Shown here one piece after another: positions 5,446-12,182 of a stretch of DNA of 14,809 nucleotides. The notes under the pieces were generated by a model. The model did not search any database. It worked only from the letters and a program-made list of their open reading frames with translations, and was not told the DNA's origin. Every line of letters begins with the position of its first letter. Position 1 is the first letter of the stretch. The stretch spans positions 1 to 14,809 of the forward strand of contig JAILIM010000001.1 in NCBI GenBank assembly GCA_024695285.1, read 5' to 3'. This DNA is from Bacteroidales bacterium (lineage in GTDB: Bacteria > Bacteroidota > Bacteroidia > Bacteroidales > UBA932). The position numbers and the translations under genes are program-made.

Positions 5446-6645
5446 TTACTTGCGGAGCCAGGTTTCGGGGTCCTGGGGGTCGCGGCCGTGCCAGAGCTGG
5501 AAGTGGACCTGGGTGTCGTCGGAGTTGGCGACGTGGCCGATGACTTCACCGGTCTTGACCTTGTCGCCGGCCTTGACGGCCACTGAGCCAAGCTTGCAGT
5601 AGAAGGTGAAGTAGGCGCCGTGCTGGACCAGGACGCACTGGTTGTAGCCGGGGATGACGACGATCTGCTTGACGGTGCCGTTGAAGACGGCCTTGACCGG
5701 CGCGTCCTTGTCGACGGCTATGCCGACGCCGTTGTTGAACGGCATCTCCAGCTTGGTGAATACCGGGTGCTGGTTGCGGCCGAAGTGGCTGACGACGCGC
5801 CCCTCGGCTGGCCAGGGCAGTTTGCCCTTGTTGGCCGAGAATTCGTTGGACAGGGCCTGGTCGATCTTGGTGTTGGTCTTCTTGCCGCCTTTGTCGCCTT
5901 TGCCCTTGCCGCCACCGTTCATAGCGTCGGCTATCATGCGCTCGATTTCGCGGTTGAGGGCATCCACCTCACGGCGCTTCCTGGTGATCTGGTCCTGGTA
6001 TTTGCGTTTGTCCTGCTGGAGCTGGGAGACGAGGGCGCGGGACTTGTCCTCCTCCTTGCGGAGCTTGTCCACTTCGGTGGCCCGCTCGTCGCGGAGCTTC
6101 CGCGCCTCGGCCTTGAGGCTGTCCAGGCGGGCGCGCTTCAGCTCGAGCAGTTCGTGCTCCTCGCGCATCTCGCGTCCCTGCTTGTTCATGCGGGAAGAGA
6201 GCTGGCGGAGGTAGCCGTAGCGGCGCATGCCCTGGCCAAGGTTCTCGCTAGCAAGTATGTAGAGGTACCAGACGCGCGCGTCGCGGTGCTTGTAGGCGTT
6301 GCGCACGAGGCGGGAATAGTAAGTGGACATGGTGTCCAGGCGGGCTTCGATGGCCTTTATCTGCCTGGTGCACACGCGCACGCTGTCGGAGACCACGCCG
6401 AGCTCGCGTTCGCTTTCCTGGAGGAGTTCGCGGCGGGCCTGGGTCTGGGCGTGGAGCAGGTCGAGCTGGGTGGCGGCGCTGTTGGAACGAGCGGTCGTGG
6501 CGTCGAGCTGCTTTTCAAGTATGCGGATGTCCCGCTCCAGGCGTGCCTTGCGGTCCTTGCTCCCCTGCAGCGTCTTCTGGGCGGACAGAGGGAGGCAGGC
6601 GGCTGCAAGAAGCAGGCAGACGGTTATATGGCGCAGGACTTTCAT
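5446..6645 (-). CDS. EnvC-like murein hydrolase activator (degenerate LytM/M23 domain)
   Basis: A 399-residue secreted protein: signal peptide (1-22, cut after LSA), long charged coiled coil (about 27-240), Gly/Lys linker (243-256) and C-terminal LytM/M23 fold (about 277-397). The LytM zinc ligands are mostly missing. The usual HxGxD reads NNGVG at 304-308, and the usual HxH reads QVH at 379-381, leaving only His381. Coiled coil plus inactive LytM is the EnvC arrangement, where the protein activates N-acetylmuramoyl-L-alanine amidases during septum splitting rather than cutting peptidoglycan itself. Its start overlaps the stop of the TPR gene (ATGA, 6642-6645), so the two are coupled. I recall Bacteroidota clusters in which a TPR protein and an M23/EnvC protein follow dut, sometimes with a DUF4292 lipoprotein between them, which is absent here. 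Confidence 0.88.
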   Translation of the reverse strand: MKVLRHITVCLLLAAACLPLSAQKTLQGSKDRKARLERDIRILEKQLDATTARSNSAATQLDLLHAQTQARRELLQESERELGVVSDSVRVCTRQIKAIEARLDTMSTYYSRLVRNAYKHRDARVWYLYILASENLGQGMRRYGYLRQLSSRMNKQGREMREEHELLELKRARLDSLKAEARKLRDERATEVDKLRKEEDKSRALVSQLQQDKRKYQDQITRKRREVDALNREIERMIADAMNGGGKGKGDKGGKKTNTKIDQALSNEFSANKGKLPWPAEGRVVSHFGRNQHPVFTKLEMPFNNGVGIAVDKDAPVKAVFNGTVKQIVVIPGYNQCVLVQHGAYFTFYCKLGSVAVKAGDKVKTGEVIGHVANSDDTQVHFQLWHGRDPQDPETWLRK

Positions 6646-7811
6646 TGCTTCTTGCTTTCAGCTAGGTTGTGGTAATATGTGGACAGGTCGGTCTCGCCGA
6701 GTTTGGCGAGCACTTCGGAGTAGTGCTGCAGTATGACGGCGCTGTCCTTGCCGCCGTATATCATGGCGTGCTTGAAATAAGGTTTGGCCTCCTTCGCCTT
6801 GCCGCGCAGGAAGAGGATCCAGCCGTAGGTGTCGAGGTAGGTGGCGTTGTCGGGCTCCTTTTCTATGGTGATGCGGCTCATGCGCTCCGCCTTGCACAGG
6901 CGGCACTTCTTCAGGCTGAGGTAGTAGGCGTAGTTGTTGAGCACGGGGCAGTATTCAGGGTCGAGTTTCAGGGCCTGTTCGTATATCTTGAAGGCCTTGG
7001 ATTCTTTGCCTTCAGCGTGGAGGGTGTCGCCGATGATGGCTAGGTAGGTGACCTGCTCCTCAGGGGCGTCGGGATTGAGTTCTATCAGGCGGTAGCACTC
7101 GTCGATGACGGTTGCGTTGTCGTCGCGGTTGACGGCGATTTGCATACGGAGGGAGTGGGCGTGGACGCTGGAGGGCTCGGCCTCGCAGTAGCGGAGCATC
7201 AGGGTGTCGAGCTGGGGCAGCAGGGTGTTGAACGTGCGGCTGTCGAAGCCTCCGAGGGAGGACATCAGGGACTTGTACTTCATCTCGTCGTCGGCGCTCT
7301 CATCCTGCACAAGGGCTGTCAGGGCCTTGAAGAAGGACGGGTAGTCACGCTTGAGGCGGTAGGCGTCGGCGGCGAGGGAGTTGGTGAACAGGTCGGGGAA
7401 CTTGGAGGGCTTGGCGAGCTTGAGTTCACGGTAAAGCTCCATGGCCTCTTCGGTCTTGCCGGAGTTTAGGTACAGGCCGGCGAGAGTCTCCTTGTACCAG
7501 GAGTTTGACGGGTCGATTTCGACGGCTTTCGCCATCACGGCCGCGGCTCCGTTATAGTCACCGACGGCGTAGAGGCAGAGCCCTTGATAGTAGAGGACGG
7601 CGTCGTTCGAGGGGCAGACTTTCGAGAGGGAGTCCAACAATTGCGCCGCTTCGAGTATGGATCCGGATTCTATCATAAGAACGGCATCCACTATGCCGTT
7701 TTCAATCCGGGTACTGTCTGGGACACAGGGGGTTACGGCATCCGGAGCCGACTGCGCGGGGAGCACGAGGCAGCGGAGGGCGAGGACCAGTCCTGTGAGG
7801 AGTTTTCTCAT
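6642..7811 (-). CDS. Secreted tetratricopeptide repeat protein
   Basis: A 389-residue protein with an N-terminal signal peptide (about 1-22) and helical TPR repeats. Clear units are about 71-104 (YYQGLCLYAVGDYNGAA), 105-138 (LAGLYLNSGKTEEAMELY), 254-287 (IIGDTLHAEGKESKAFKIY), 288-321 (LNNYAYYLSL) and 322-355 (LDTYGWILFLRGKAKEA). The middle (140-250) is a less regular helical repeat region. TPRs are protein-protein scaffolds; the likely place is the periplasm, with a role linked to the EnvC-like protein encoded next with a 4-nt overlap. A TATTTTTG box (minus strand, 7819-7826) lies only 7 nt upstream of the ATG, so the transcript may be nearly leaderless or the box may be chance. Specific ligand unknown. 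Confidence 0.88.
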   Translation of the reverse strand: MRKLLTGLVLALRCLVLPAQSAPDAVTPCVPDSTRIENGIVDAVLMIESGSILEAAQLLDSLSKVCPSNDAVLYYQGLCLYAVGDYNGAAAVMAKAVEIDPSNSWYKETLAGLYLNSGKTEEAMELYRELKLAKPSKFPDLFTNSLAADAYRLKRDYPSFFKALTALVQDESADDEMKYKSLMSSLGGFDSRTFNTLLPQLDTLMLRYCEAEPSSVHAHSLRMQIAVNRDDNATVIDECYRLIELNPDAPEEQVTYLAIIGDTLHAEGKESKAFKIYEQALKLDPEYCPVLNNYAYYLSLKKCRLCKAERMSRITIEKEPDNATYLDTYGWILFLRGKAKEAKPYFKHAMIYGGKDSAVILQHYSEVLAKLGETDLSTYYHNLAESKKQ

Positions 7812-7876
7812 ACAATTACAAAAATATTGATTTTTTGGCTATTTTCGCACATTCATTTGATGAATTAAGATTTTTT

Positions 7877-7881
7877 GGAGG
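7877..7881 (+). promoter_or_regulatory. Shine-Dalgarno-like GGAGG before the second sigma gene
   Basis: GGAGG lies 3 nt before the ATG at 7885. Bacteroidota mostly start translation without such sites, and the other genes here lack one this strong. It supports the chosen start, though the spacing is shorter than the ideal of about 5-9 nt. Confidence 0.4.
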
Positions 7882-7884
7882 ACG

Positions 7885-8442
7885 ATGCAACTTTTTGGAG
7901 ACAACTCGCATCTTAATACTTGGACGATTGAAAAGGCCAAGGAAGGCGACAGGCGTGCCCAAAAAGCAATCTACGACGCCCTTTCCGCCAAAATGTTCCC
8001 CGTATGCCTGAGGTATATGGGCGAGCGTGAGGCGGCTGAAGACATCCTTCAGGACGGTTTCGTGACGCTTTTCTCCAAACTTGACTCCTTCTCGGGAGAA
8101 GGTTCCTTCGAAGGCTGGGCGAGAAAGATCTTTGTCAACACGGCTCTGATGAGCCTGAGAAAAAACGACGTGCTGAAGGAAAGCGACGACGTGGAAGAGG
8201 CCCGCAGCCTCTCGACCGAAGCGCCCTCAGCGGTGCAGGACCTTGGCTACAAGGAGCTCTGCAAGATGATTTCCGAGCTTCCGGCCGGATTCAGGACGGT
8301 CTTCAACCTCTTTGTGGTGGAAGGCTACTCCCACGCCGACATCGCCGAAGCGCTCGGCATCTCCGAAGGCACGTCCCGCTCGCAGTTGAACCGCGCAAGG
8401 GCAATGCTGCAGGCAAGGATATTGGAAACAAGAAAGAAATAG
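7885..8442 (+). CDS. ECF-type RNA polymerase sigma factor (second module, Das-like)
   Basis: A 185-residue ECF sigma factor with region 2 at about 26-92 (DILQDGFVTLFSKLDSF, EGWARKIFVNTALMSLRK) and region 4 at about 124-178 (LPAGFRTVFNLFVVEGYSHADIAEALGISEG). It aligns throughout with the sigma factor at 3389-3946; both share LPxG[YF]RTVFNL[YF]V and similar region 2 cores, so they are paralogs. An ATG start follows GGAGG. The gene diverges from the TPR/EnvC operon, with a 73-nt gap. Its stop is 8 nt before the next ATG, and the next gene encodes the same kind of barrel-bearing membrane protein as the first module. I infer that this is the cognate partner and that membrane release activates the sigma factor. 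Confidence 0.92.
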   Translation: MQLFGDNSHLNTWTIEKAKEGDRRAQKAIYDALSAKMFPVCLRYMGEREAAEDILQDGFVTLFSKLDSFSGEGSFEGWARKIFVNTALMSLRKNDVLKESDDVEEARSLSTEAPSAVQDLGYKELCKMISELPAGFRTVFNLFVVEGYSHADIAEALGISEGTSRSQLNRARAMLQARILETRKK

Positions 8443-8450
8443 ATATAAAG

Positions 8451-9689
8451 ATGCAAGACAACTGGCAAGATTTCGACCGACACATCAGGTCGGTGATGCA
8501 AGACGCCGAGGAGAAAGCTCCCCGCCGCGTCTGGCGTGCCGTGTCCTCGCGTCTGGACTCCGTAGCGGCCGCAGCCGCCTGGTGGAGGTGGGCAGTGCCC
8601 GCATTCGCCGCGGCAGCGCTCGTGGCAGGTTTGTTCTTTTCCGGCATATTCGACCGCAGGGCCGATGCGCCGGGCGATATCCAGATACTTGCAGATTCCG
8701 GGCAGCAGTCCGGTTTGAGTGTGGACGCCCTCGCCGAGGCGGAGGTGCTTCCGGAGATCATTCCGGAGCTTCCCGCGCCGGCGGCAAGGCGTGCCGGAAA
8801 GGCTCCGGCAGTGTCCGGGACCGTAAGGCCGGCAGTGTCCGGGGAAGTGCCGGCTGTGTCCGGGACCGGCTCCGGGACGGATCTTCAGGCCGAAGAGGCT
8901 TCCAAGGATTTGTCCGCATCGGAAAGTACTGTCTCCCAGGAGATTGACCCCTCTTCTAAAGATGAGGCCGTCCGGAATGACAAGGAAGCGGAAGATATCG
9001 CAGCACAATGGGCCCGCATAAGCAACGAAGGCCAGCACAGGACCTCCGGCCTCAGTATAGGCAGCCTCTACGCCCAGGGCGGTGTGGGAGGCAATGACTC
9101 CAACATTTCCTACGGAGGCAACGGCATCAGCCGTATGGCCCCAGGCGCAGGCTCTGCAGACGCAGGCATAAGCGAGACGAGCGCCTCCACCTACGGAGTG
9201 CCCTTCACCATCGGCCTCGGCGTGACCTTCCCCATCTCCGGGAAGCTTTCCATCGGCACCGGCCTCGACTACTCCCTGCTCTCCCGTTCCTTCAACGGAA
9301 CCTACACGGGAGGCGGCGAGTCCTACAACGGCAGCATATTCCACGACGTCAGCTATGTGGGCGTCCCAGTGAACCTGTACTACAAGCTTCTCGGCACCCG
9401 CGACGGCCTGATGGATGTCTATGCATGGGGCGGCGGCTCGGCAGAAATCTGCGTGGCCAACAGCTATCGCCTGATGGGCGCACAGACTAAGGCCATCAAC
9501 GACAAGGCTGGAGCATTCCAGTTCTCGACCGCCCTCGGCGTCGGAATACAGTTCAAGGTATCCGACAAGCTGGGCATATATCTCGATCCTGCGGTGCGCT
9601 ACTACTTCCACGGCAACCAGCCCAAGTCCGTCCGCACCGACAAACCGTTCATGTTCAACTTCGACGCCGGCTTGAGATTCAACCTGTAG
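8451..9689 (+). CDS. Envelope-spanning anti-sigma factor with C-terminal outer-membrane beta-barrel (Dma-like, second copy)
   Basis: A 412-residue protein built like the one at 3939-5291. A short cytoplasmic head contains R-x2-M-x-D (13-18) and P-x2-VWRAV (24-31), with the same 10-residue spacing from Asp to Trp as in the first copy. A single transmembrane helix follows (about 46-67). The periplasmic linker (about 68-245) includes three PAVSG units (119-138) and acidic/Gly-rich stretches. The barrel occupies about 249-412 (PFTIGLGVTFPI, IGTGLDYSLL, YVGVPVNLYYKL, FSTALGVGIQFKV, final FNFDAGLRFNL). The barrel strands resemble those of the first copy (YxGVPV, GTGLxYxLLS). It probably sequesters the sigma factor encoded 8 nt upstream, with the barrel in the outer membrane. 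The tRNA-Pro gene follows after 4 nt. Confidence 0.8.
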   Translation: MQDNWQDFDRHIRSVMQDAEEKAPRRVWRAVSSRLDSVAAAAAWWRWAVPAFAAAALVAGLFFSGIFDRRADAPGDIQILADSGQQSGLSVDALAEAEVLPEIIPELPAPAARRAGKAPAVSGTVRPAVSGEVPAVSGTGSGTDLQAEEASKDLSASESTVSQEIDPSSKDEAVRNDKEAEDIAAQWARISNEGQHRTSGLSIGSLYAQGGVGGNDSNISYGGNGISRMAPGAGSADAGISETSASTYGVPFTIGLGVTFPISGKLSIGTGLDYSLLSRSFNGTYTGGGESYNGSIFHDVSYVGVPVNLYYKLLGTRDGLMDVYAWGGGSAEICVANSYRLMGAQTKAINDKAGAFQFSTALGVGIQFKVSDKLGIYLDPAVRYYFHGNQPKSVRTDKPFMFNFDAGLRFNL

Positions 9690-9693
9690 AATT

Positions 9694-9767
9694 CGGGGTG
9701 TGGCGCAGTTGGCTAGCGCATCTGGTTTGGGACCAGAGGGTCGAAAGTTCGAGTCTTTTCACCCCGA
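9694..9767 (+). tRNA. tRNA-Pro (anticodon TGG)
   Basis: All arms can be drawn: acceptor CGGGGTG (9694-9700) with CACCCCG (9760-9766), D-stem GCGC/GCGC, anticodon stem TCTGG/CCAGA around loop TTTGGGA, T-stem GAAAG/CTTTT around TTCGAGT, and discriminator A. The anticodon is TGG, and the C1-G72 pair is normal for bacterial tRNA-Pro. CCA is not encoded and must be added by the CCA-adding enzyme. The gene starts 4 nt after the stop of the barrel protein gene, with no promoter box visible in between, so it is probably cut out of the sigma/anti-sigma transcript. Confidence 0.95.
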
Positions 9768-9774
9768 CAATTAA

Positions 9775-9810
9775 CAATCAGGCACTTACGATCAAGTAAG
9801 TGCCTGATTG
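9775..9810. terminator. Strong hairpin between tRNA-Pro and the FISUMP lipoprotein gene
   Basis: A perfect 15-bp stem (9775-9789 with 9796-9810) closes a 6-nt GATCAA loop. It lies 7 nt after the tRNA and 16 nt past the end of the convergent leftward gene, so it can serve both. On the minus strand it is followed by TTAATTGT and on the plus strand by ATTTAG, weak U-rich tracts. Confidence 0.7.
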
Positions 9811-9826
9811 ATTTAGTATCTGGCGG

Positions 9827-11869
9827 TTATTCTGTGACGGGACGGACGGAGAACCCGTAGTCATAACGGTTATAGGACTCCCTACCGACAGCGCTGAAAA
9901 TGAAGCCGGCGGCCCACGCTTTGAACGGGTAGTCTAGATGGAGGGAAGAAGACCAGTAGAGGCCGGTGTAACCGACATTGTACAGATCGGTGTTTTCCCG
10001 GTAACCTGCTGCAGGAAGGAAAATGGACTTGTCTTTGTAGCCGGACATATTACTTGTTACAATCCGTCCAGCGATACCGGTTCCGTTATAATCGTTCGTC
10101 CAGGTCCAAGTGCAATTCTCCCTAAGCTCTGTCCAATCTTCATCTGTTGGCATTCGCCAACTATCGCCCCAATTGGCACTGGCGGCGTCATCATCCGAAT
10201 CAAGGACCTTCTTGTTGTCCATTGGAGCGGAACGGCCCCAATAAGAACTGTTAGTACAATACTTAGTTAGCTTCTCCGGGCCGCCGTTGCACCATTTGTA
10301 GGTTGACCATTTGAAATTATACTTCGACTCCGTCTCGCCCCATGCGAAATACTCACCATACTCTTCCGGCTTGAAAGCGCCAACGTTGCAGGTGGCCCAC
10401 TTAAGTCCGGAGGGGAGCCCGAGGTCTACGTATGAGCCTCCGCCGAAGACGGGACGGATGGGGAGTCCGAATTCGCGATTGGTTTCTTTGGCACGCAGGC
10501 TGGAGACGTTCTTCGTAAAATCAAGCTTGATGGCTTTGAAATTATTGGGATGGTAAAGAGTTGATGTCCAATAGCTTCCCGCCCAGTCCTCGTCGGAATT
10601 GTATGTTCCGCTAAAGTAGCCGGCGGCAGGAATGAAGATGGAGTTGCCGGAGTAGGCGCCCTTGCCGGATACGGTGTATCCGTCGACGCCATTCTTTGTT
10701 GTCCAGGTCCAGGTGCAGCCGTTGAGGAGTTCTTCCATTTCCGCCTCAGTGGGCATACGCCAGCTGCCGCCCAGAAGGGCGGAGGCGGCATCGTCATCCG
10801 GCTCCAGGACGGTAGCATCGCCGGTGTATTTGGTCAGGTTGCTGCCGTCGCACCACAGGTAATTGGATTCGAGGTAGGAGTCCTTCGTGGTGGTCTCGCC
10901 CCAGGCGAAATAGAAGCCGTAATCTTCCGGCTTTGCAGCTCCGACATTGAAGGATGCCCACTTGACCGAAAGGCCGAGGTCCACATATTCGGGGACGGGA
11001 ACATTGCTCTCCCAGTTCGTAACTTTGGAATCAATGTTTTTCAACACGCCAAAGGTGGAACGCTTGATTTCCTGCACTTCATCACTTCTAAATGATCCTG
11101 TTTGAGATTCTGTCGTGAAAGTCATTGTGAAACCACCGGAGAGAGATTCTGGAAGCATGGTTATATAATAATACTTCCCAGCCTTGAATGTGCCGTTATC
11201 GGGGGCTATCAACGTAACTCCATCTTCTTCCCACGACCAAAAGTCGATTTCCGGCTTGCCCTCGGAGTTAAAGAAAAACCCAGTCCTTCCAGCTAAACAA
11301 TCAGCGGAATTGCCCTTGAATGTCACAGACTTGATATCCGATCTCGAAACGGAGAACTTGACCCCGCCGCAAACGTTCCAGAAAGCTAAACTGGTTGAGC
11401 TTCCTTTTGCTATTGCCGGGAAAGCATTATCTGAGAAATTGCCTTCAACACCTGTCTGAACAAATGGTATGTTTATGAATATCAAGGATCCATACATATC
11501 ATTATCCTCCAATTCATTATCCACAGAATAAGGATACACGGCCCAATACTCTTTGCCTGGTTCCGTAGTCTCAATGGTGCCCTGGAATTCAACTTTCTTT
11601 GCATTGGATGTGTTCGTAGATACGAATTTGCTGCCACCGCCCCAGCCCTCACTGCCGTAAAAGACGCTGATTGCTTCGGAGGGGCCCCAATAAACAGATC
11701 CGTCATCCTGGCGGACGGAACGGGTGCCAGGGTCAAGGCCTTCCCGGGTTGCCGTCAGTATTATTTCCTCATCGGTGAAAATCGAAGATTCGGGCGACTC
11801 TTTTAAGTCACTGCAGCCTGCTGCCAATACGACCAGGGCTGCTATAGAAATGTATTTATAACTTTTCAT
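9827..11869 (-). CDS. Lipoprotein with fimbrillin-like N-terminus and two FISUMP domains
   Basis: A 680-residue lipoprotein with lipobox LAAGC (Cys19). Residues about 35-285 resemble the fimbrillin/FimB-Mfa2-like lipoprotein fold (IILTATRE, WGPSEAISVFYG, YWAVYPYS, NIPFVQTG, GGVKFSVSRSDIKSVTFKGN, YYITMLPESL). Two FISUMP (Fibrobacter succinogenes major paralogous) domains follow, about 295-474 and 480-679. Each contains YVDLGL, FAWGET (321 and 508), SWRMPT (369 and 570), IF[IL]PAAGY (411 and 616), YW[TS]S[TS]L (433 and 638) and a closing RPV (472 and 676). This is a likely surface protein; FISUMP domains are common on exported Bacteroidota proteins and their ligands are not well known. It is preceded at 12 nt by a 43-residue peptide gene and shares its promoter. 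Base composition is AT-richer than in the neighbours. Confidence 0.85.
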   Translation of the reverse strand: MKSYKYISIAALVVLAAGCSDLKESPESSIFTDEEIILTATREGLDPGTRSVRQDDGSVYWGPSEAISVFYGSEGWGGGSKFVSTNTSNAKKVEFQGTIETTEPGKEYWAVYPYSVDNELEDNDMYGSLIFINIPFVQTGVEGNFSDNAFPAIAKGSSTSLAFWNVCGGVKFSVSRSDIKSVTFKGNSADCLAGRTGFFFNSEGKPEIDFWSWEEDGVTLIAPDNGTFKAGKYYYITMLPESLSGGFTMTFTTESQTGSFRSDEVQEIKRSTFGVLKNIDSKVTNWESNVPVPEYVDLGLSVKWASFNVGAAKPEDYGFYFAWGETTTKDSYLESNYLWCDGSNLTKYTGDATVLEPDDDAASALLGGSWRMPTEAEMEELLNGCTWTWTTKNGVDGYTVSGKGAYSGNSIFIPAAGYFSGTYNSDEDWAGSYWTSTLYHPNNFKAIKLDFTKNVSSLRAKETNREFGLPIRPVFGGGSYVDLGLPSGLKWATCNVGAFKPEEYGEYFAWGETESKYNFKWSTYKWCNGGPEKLTKYCTNSSYWGRSAPMDNKKVLDSDDDAASANWGDSWRMPTDEDWTELRENCTWTWTNDYNGTGIAGRIVTSNMSGYKDKSIFLPAAGYRENTDLYNVGYTGLYWSSSLHLDYPFKAWAAGFIFSAVGRESYNRYDYGFSVRPVTE

Positions 11870-11881
11870 ACGGCAAATCAG

Positions 11882-12013
11882 TTAAACAACCCAGTCTTCT
11901 TCGTTAATACCTTCAAGTCCGCCTTCTTCGGGACTTTGACATACTAATTCCAGGAGACAATAATCCAATTCAACTTCGAAGTCGGGTTGGACATAATGTA
12001 AACGCTTTTCCAT
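11882..12013 (-). CDS. Small acidic peptide (43 residues) upstream of the fimbrillin/FISUMP lipoprotein
   Basis: The peptide begins MEKRLHYVQPDFEVELDYC and ends GGLEGINEEDWVV. It has no signal sequence, two cysteines (19, 25) and a strongly acidic Gly-containing tail. Short peptides with a 'YxxPxxEVxxx' head, a 'CxS' centre and a Gly-rich tail ending in DW are, in my experience, often found just before fimbrillin-like or FISUMP lipoproteins in Bacteroidales; their role is unknown to me. The frame is open further upstream to 12103, but the promoter at 12034-12065 lies inside that extension, so the ATG at 12013 is the start. The gap to the lipoprotein start is 12 nt. Confidence 0.7.
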   Translation of the reverse strand: MEKRLHYVQPDFEVELDYCLLELVCQSPEEGGLEGINEEDWVV

Positions 12014-12033
12014 ATTTCTGTAGTGTTGAGTCA

Positions 12034-12065
12034 CAAATATATTGGTTTTTGAATGGAATTGCAAA
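12034..12065 (-). promoter_or_regulatory. Consensus Bacteroidota promoter for the peptide-lipoprotein operon
   Basis: On the minus strand TTTG (12062-12065), a 20-nt spacer and TATATTTG (12034-12041) match the primary-sigma promoter of Bacteroidota exactly. Transcription should start around 12027, leaving a leader of about 15 nt before the ATG at 12013. This is the best promoter in the window. Confidence 0.8.
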
Positions 12066-12162
12066 TTCCCGAACGGACAGATATCGAGGCTATAGCTGTC
12101 CAAAATAGGGAAAAATATACTAAACGGACAGATTTAGGGGAGAAACCTGTCCGTTTTGGGAA
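12066..12162. repeat. Second ACGGACAG/CTGTCCGT repeat cluster with nested hairpins
   Basis: Four half-sites related to the cluster at 5339-5428 are seen: GAACGGACAG (12071-12080), CTGTCC (12096-12101), AAACGGACAG (12122-12131) and CTGTCCGTTT (12147-12156). Sites 3 and 4 form a 10-bp stem. Sites 1 and 2 form a 6-bp stem closed outside by TTCCC/GGGAA (12066-12070 and 12108-12112). Site 1 can also pair with site 4 across the whole cluster, again with TTCCC/GGGAA at the ends. It lies past the 3' end of the phosphopantetheinyl transferase gene, so it may end that transcript, and directly upstream of the next promoter. Confidence 0.65.
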
Positions 12163-12182
12163 ATGTCTTTGGATTGCCGCCG

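Noticed and set aside
4701..5591. 296-codon minus-strand frame running through the first barrel gene and the repeat cluster
   Set aside because: It reads through the hairpin repeats into the antisense of the barrel domain and has no recognisable protein features.
5620..6675. 351-codon plus-strand frame opposite the EnvC-like gene
   Set aside because: Leu/Val/Glu-rich antisense shadow of a coiled-coil gene. The minus-strand frame has a signal peptide, coiled coil and LytM fold.
8325..9611. 428-codon minus-strand frame opposite the second sigma and barrel genes
   Set aside because: It spans two real plus-strand genes and their junction, and its translation shows no domain. It is a GC-rich codon shadow.
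12014..12103. N-terminal extension of the 43-residue peptide gene to an upstream ATG
   Set aside because: The consensus promoter (12034-12065) and part of the repeat cluster lie inside this extension, so it would not be in the transcript.
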